A DNA stretch of 8,994 nt from JBAXBF01 sp034429745. Its GTDB lineage: Bacteria; Chloroflexota; Anaerolineae; Anaerolineales; DRKV01. The position numbers and the translations under genes are program-made. Positions 6,049 to 8,994 of the stretch are shown here, one piece after another (the first letter of the stretch is position 1; each line of letters begins with the position of its first letter). The DNA lies in the NCBI GenBank assembly GCA_034429745.1, contig DAOUFY010000120.1, positions 1 through 8,994 on the forward strand. The letters run 5' to 3'. The notes under the pieces were generated by a model. The model was not told the origin of the DNA. It saw only the letters and a list, made by a program, of their open reading frames with translations, and ran no database searches.

Positions 6049-7407
6049 ATGACAAGACAAATAACCGTGATTGGAGGCGGATTGGCTGGCTGTGAAGCAG
6101 CTTGGCAAGCAGCGGAACGCGGTCTCGAGGTAACATTATATGAAATGCGACCGAAAGTGATGACAGGTGCACATAAGACAGGCTACTTGGCAGAATTGGT
6201 ATGCTCCAATTCACTAGGTTCTTTAATGGCAGACCGAGCATCTGGTTGTTTATTAGGAGAGCTTGAGCAGTTAGGTTCCCTAATTGTTAAGTGTGCTTTT
6301 TCTGCAGCAATTCCTTCCGGCGGTGCTTTAGCAGTAGATAGAGAACTTTTTGCAAGCTGTGTAACGAAAAGAATTGAATCTCACCCGAATATAAAGATTG
6401 TAAACGAAGAAATCACTCAGATTCCGCTGGCACCAACAATTATTGCAACCGGACCATTATCTTCAGGGGGGATATGTAAAGCCATCGAAGAATTGAGTGG
6501 AAAGGAAAATTTGTATTTTTTTGACGCTATTGCACCGATTATTACTTATGAATCAATTGACAAGGAAAAGACTTTTCGGGCGTCTCGATATAATCGAGGA
6601 ATATTAGATGAGGGAGATTATATTAATTGTCCCTTTGATAAGCCCCAATTTGAGCATTTTGTGAATGAATTATTAACTGCAGAAAGATATCCTCTGAAAG
6701 AGTTTGAGAAAGAGATTGATCAGGGGGTAAAGGCTGGCAATAGTCGGTATTTTGAAGGTTGTCTGCCTATTGAAGTAATGGCTCAACGAAACCCACAGGC
6801 TCTATTGTTTGGGCCGTTAAGACCTGTAGGTTTAAAGGATCCTCGTACTGGAAAAAGACCTTATGCTGTAGTTCAGCTAAGACAAGATGACTATTGTGGT
6901 TCGTTGTATAACATAGTGGGGTTTCAGACAAATTTAACTATTTCAGCTCAAAAAAGGATAGTTCACCTAATACCTGGATTGGAAGGAGCTGAAATCGTAC
7001 GATTTGGACAAATGCATCGCAATAGTTTTATTTGTTCACCATTATTGTTGGATGCAACAATGCAATTTCGTCAGCGAGAGAGTTTGTTTTTTGCGGGGCA
7101 AATCACTGGTGTTGAAGGTTACTTAGGCAGCGTCGCTAGCGGCTGGGTAGCAGGGGTTAATGCAGCCCGATGGATTAAAGGAAAACCCTTGTGGATTCTT
7201 CCACCTACGACGATGGTAGGAGCATTAATGGACTATATTGCTCATGCTGAGCCGCACACGTTTCAACCCATGAAGGCTAACTTTGGTCTATTGCCTCCTA
7301 TGGAGATGTCTAAAAAACTTGGCAAGAAAGAACGCACGCAACAGCTTGTCTTACGGGCGAATAGAGATCTTAAAAATTGGCAAAGATTATGGGAAAACGA
7401 GAATTAA
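6049..7407 (+). CDS. trmFO: FAD/folate-dependent tRNA (uracil-54-C5)-methyltransferase TrmFO
   Basis: Makes ribothymidine at position 54 of the tRNA T-loop, using methylenetetrahydrofolate as carbon donor and FADH2 as reductant, in the cytosol. The 452-residue length is normal (about 435-450). The N-terminal Rossmann FAD motif is VIGGGLAGCEAAWQAA (7-22), followed by the family signature LYEMRP and ELVCSNSL. C52 and C238 (in YFEGCLPIE) correspond to the two functional cysteines known in Bacillus subtilis TrmFO (C53 and C226). The C-terminal FAD-contacting stretch FAGQITGVEGYLGSVASGW is at 348-366. These features separate it from the related GidA/MnmG, which is longer. It is divergent from rpoN across 103 bp and followed 70 bp later by the mutase gene, which has its own promoter. 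TrmFO replaces SAM-dependent TrmA in many Gram-positive and deep-branching bacteria, which agrees with the lineage guess. Confidence 0.96.
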   Translation: MTRQITVIGGGLAGCEAAWQAAERGLEVTLYEMRPKVMTGAHKTGYLAELVCSNSLGSLMADRASGCLLGELEQLGSLIVKCAFSAAIPSGGALAVDRELFASCVTKRIESHPNIKIVNEEITQIPLAPTIIATGPLSSGGICKAIEELSGKENLYFFDAIAPIITYESIDKEKTFRASRYNRGILDEGDYINCPFDKPQFEHFVNELLTAERYPLKEFEKEIDQGVKAGNSRYFEGCLPIEVMAQRNPQALLFGPLRPVGLKDPRTGKRPYAVVQLRQDDYCGSLYNIVGFQTNLTISAQKRIVHLIPGLEGAEIVRFGQMHRNSFICSPLLLDATMQFRQRESLFFAGQITGVEGYLGSVASGWVAGVNAARWIKGKPLWILPPTTMVGALMDYIAHAEPHTFQPMKANFGLLPPMEMSKKLGKKERTQQLVLRANRDLKNWQRLWENEN

Positions 7408-7441
7408 TCCATTAATAGGTGATCAAGTCCAACGACTAAAA

Positions 7442-7450
7442 TGGTATAAT
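7442..7450 (+). promoter_or_regulatory. Putative extended -10 promoter of the hexose-phosphate mutase gene
   Basis: TGGTATAAT contains a perfect TATAAT (7445-7450) preceded by the TG of an extended -10 element. No good -35 is present at 16-18 bp, which extended -10 promoters tolerate. Transcription would begin near 7457, about 20 nt before the ATG. It lies in the 70-bp gap after trmFO, so the mutase can be expressed independently of trmFO. Confidence 0.55.
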
Positions 7451-7465
7451 AAAAGAAACACATTT

Positions 7466-7471
7466 AAGGAG
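7466..7471 (+). promoter_or_regulatory. Ribosome binding site deciding the mutase start
   Basis: A consensus AAGGAG sits 6 nt before the ATG at 7478. It fixes the start there. A longer reading frame open from 7283 would overlap trmFO by 125 bp, adds 65 residues unlike the family, and has no such site. Confidence 0.85.
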
Positions 7472-7477
7472 ATAAGG

Positions 7478-8848
7478 ATGGCTGTTAAAATAAATCCCTA
7501 CATGTTTCGTGCTTATGATATACGCGGTGTTGTTGGTGATGATATTACAGAAGAGGTAGCCATAATTATTGGAAAAGGCATTGGCACTTATTTAATTAAG
7601 AAGGGGAGTAAAAATTTAGTCGTTGGAGAGGATAATCGTCCAAGCTCAGCATCCTTAAAGGCTGCGCTGATTCAAGGTTTATTATCAACTGGCTGCAACA
7701 TTATTGATATTGGTTTATGCACAACACCCATGATGTATGTGGCAGTGTGTCATTGGAATATGGAGGGTGGAGTAGTTGTAACAGCTAGCCATAATCCCCC
7801 GCAGTTCAATGGGTTTAAAGTCGTGGGAAAACAAGCTTATCCCATTGGTGGTGATGATATTCAAGATTTATTGAAGGTTACATTAGATGGGAATTTTGCT
7901 CAAGGAAAGGGAAATTACGAACAAAAAAGTTTTGTTGACGAGTATATCAATATTATTGCTAGCAAAATTCAATTAGCTCGTCCTATGAAAGTAGTCATTG
8001 ATACCGGCAATGCAGTGGCAGGTATTGCAGCTCCTAAGCTGTTCAGGAAAATTGGATGTGAAGTGATTGATTTATTCACAGAATTGGACGGGAACTTTCC
8101 AAATCATCAGCCCAACCCTGAAGAGGTTCACACTCTGGAAGAACTTCAGCGAAAGGTGTTGGAAAATAAAGCCGATTTAGGTTTAGGGTTTGACGGTGAT
8201 GGAGATCGATTAGGGTTAATAGATGAACAAGGTGAATACCGAGAAGCTGATTATATTTTAATGCTTTTGGCGCAAGATTTTTTAAGCCGTCATCCAGGGG
8301 AAAGGGTGCTTGTGGATGTAAAGACATCCACAAATACTATCAATACTATACGTAAGCTTGGCGGGGTACCATTAATGTGGAAAACAGGCCACTCATTAGT
8401 AAAGCAGAAAATGCGCGAGGAAGGTATTCTTTTTGGTGGTGAACTAAGCGGTCATATGTTTATGTTTGAAGATTACTATCCGATAGATGATGCCAATATG
8501 GCAGGTGCAAGATTGGTTTCCTTCTTGTCGCGTGGAACTAAGAAAGTTTCAGAATATTTTAAAGATCTGCCAAAGCTATATTCTACGAAATTGATCGAAA
8601 TACCTTGCCCAGATGAGATTAAGTTCCAAGTTGTTGAAAAAGTCAAGGACGCTTTATTGAAGCAATATGGGGAAGGATTTACTGAAGATGGCATACGCGT
8701 TTCGATGTCCGGAGGTTGGGCATTAGTACGCGCTTCAAATACTGGCGCAAAATTGTCTATGAGGTTTGAAGCTGATTCTCCCCAACGATTGCAGGAGATC
8801 CAAAGAGAAATTCAAGACTTATTAGACCGCACAATGAAGTCAATATAG
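7478..8848 (+). CDS. Phosphomannomutase/phosphoglucomutase (AlgC/ManB type alpha-D-phosphohexomutase)
   Basis: Interconverts the 6- and 1-phosphates of mannose and/or glucose via a 1,6-bisphosphate intermediate, supplying GDP-mannose or UDP-glucose for cell-surface polysaccharides; cytosolic. The 456 residues match AlgC (about 460). All four domain signatures are present: FRAYDIRG (10-17), catalytic phosphoserine loop TASHNPP with S104, metal loop DGDGDR (239-244), sugar-specificity loop GELSGH (321-326), and the phosphate-binding loop RASNTGAKLSMRFEA (418-432). GELSGH with a following DDAN segment favours the dual-specificity PMM/PGM class over phosphoglucosamine mutase GlmM, whose catalytic and sugar loops differ; the exact sugar preference cannot be settled by eye. 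The start at 7478 is chosen from the AAGGAG site and the family N-terminus. A perfect 10-bp inverted repeat lies inside the gene at 8310-8333. An in-frame EEP-family gene begins 3 nt after the TAG stop. Confidence 0.93.
   Translation: MAVKINPYMFRAYDIRGVVGDDITEEVAIIIGKGIGTYLIKKGSKNLVVGEDNRPSSASLKAALIQGLLSTGCNIIDIGLCTTPMMYVAVCHWNMEGGVVVTASHNPPQFNGFKVVGKQAYPIGGDDIQDLLKVTLDGNFAQGKGNYEQKSFVDEYINIIASKIQLARPMKVVIDTGNAVAGIAAPKLFRKIGCEVIDLFTELDGNFPNHQPNPEEVHTLEELQRKVLENKADLGLGFDGDGDRLGLIDEQGEYREADYILMLLAQDFLSRHPGERVLVDVKTSTNTINTIRKLGGVPLMWKTGHSLVKQKMREEGILFGGELSGHMFMFEDYYPIDDANMAGARLVSFLSRGTKKVSEYFKDLPKLYSTKLIEIPCPDEIKFQVVEKVKDALLKQYGEGFTEDGIRVSMSGGWALVRASNTGAKLSMRFEADSPQRLQEIQREIQDLLDRTMKSI
8310..8333 (+). 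repeat. Perfect 10-bp inverted repeat with AAAG loop inside the mutase gene
   Basis: Left arm TTGTGGATGT (8310-8319), loop AAAG, right arm ACATCCACAA (8324-8333). The arms are exact reverse complements and would form a stable RNA hairpin in the part of the message coding for VDVKTST. No T-run follows, so it is not a standard intrinsic terminator. Function, if any, is unknown. Confidence 0.7.
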
Positions 8849-8851
8849 CCA

Positions 8852-8994
8852 ATGCTTTTTAAAAAACCTCTTTCATTAAAGTTGATGACCTACAATGTAG
8901 GCAAGTTAAAAGATGACCCAAATCGCTCCGGCGCCATTCTGGATGTGATTCAGCATTTTAAGCCAGATGTGCTTGCTCTCCAAGAGTTGACAAT
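8852..8994 (+). CDS. Endonuclease/exonuclease/phosphatase (EEP) superfamily protein, N-terminal fragment
   Basis: The first 47 codons of a gene cut by the right edge. The translation contains LKLMTYNVG (residues 9-17) and, after a short basic/acidic stretch, ILDVIQHFKPDVLALQEL. This is the characteristic opening of the EEP fold, in which the asparagine of TYNV and the glutamate of LQE are metal/active-site residues. Members cleave phosphodiester bonds in nucleic acids, inositol phosphates or sphingolipids; this fragment is too short to say which. No signal peptide is seen, arguing against a secreted sphingomyelinase-like enzyme. The ATG at 8852 lies 3 nt after the mutase TAG and in the same frame, with no clear Shine-Dalgarno, so translation is probably coupled to the mutase. 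A second ATG at 8885 would remove the start of the conserved first strand and is less likely. Confidence 0.75.
   Translation, partial: MLFKKPLSLKLMTYNVGKLKDDPNRSGAILDVIQHFKPDVLALQELT

Noticed and set aside
6557..6594. TTGACA and TATAAT inside trmFO
   Set aside because: Perfect hexamers but 26 bp apart, far too long for a sigma-70 promoter. The second lies in a short CTCGAT-ATA-ATCGAG palindrome that is probably chance.
7283..7477. 65-codon N-terminal extension of the mutase reading frame overlapping trmFO
   Set aside because: It is a shadow of trmFO in another frame, is unlike the mutase family N-terminus, and the consensus AAGGAG before the ATG at 7478 marks the real start.

Overview
The window is AT-rich bacterial chromosome (roughly 40% G+C by eye), densely packed with six genes and very little intergenic DNA. 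No rRNA, tRNA, CRISPR array, insertion sequence or phage gene is visible. The gene set (a DUF1015 protein, TrmFO, a sigma-54 factor with an N-terminal zinc ribbon, and an AlgC-type hexose-phosphate mutase) fits a low-GC, probably anaerobic bacterium, perhaps Bacillota, Atribacterota or a Chloroflexota-like lineage. The assignment is an inference and is not firm.

Layout. Positions 1-1278 (+) hold a DUF1015 gene whose start lies off the left edge. It converges on a three-gene minus-strand operon (5945 down to 1320): rpoN (sigma-54), a soluble PAS-GAF-PAS histidine kinase, and an NtrC-type response regulator that ends right after its AAA+ domain with no DNA-binding domain. A 103-bp divergent intergenic region (5946-6048) separates rpoN from trmFO (+, tRNA m5U54 methyltransferase). 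A phosphomannomutase/phosphoglucomutase gene follows at 7478-8848 with its own extended -10 promoter. After it begins an endonuclease/exonuclease/phosphatase-family gene cut by the right edge.

How the genes work together. The minus-strand operon looks like a self-contained sigma-54 switch: the kinase should sense a cytoplasmic signal and phosphorylate the regulator, and the regulator's ATPase should remodel sigma-54 holoenzyme. Because the regulator lacks a helix-turn-helix it probably acts from solution, which makes sense if it serves sigma-54 holoenzyme generally. The rpoN upstream region carries a close match to a -24/-12 sigma-54 promoter. Its -12 element is also a plausible -35 hexamer for a well-spaced sigma-70 promoter, suggesting dual control with positive autoregulation of the whole cassette. 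This is the most interesting part of the window. The plus-strand genes are housekeeping (tRNA modification, sugar-phosphate metabolism) and show no functional link to the cassette apart from the shared intergenic region.
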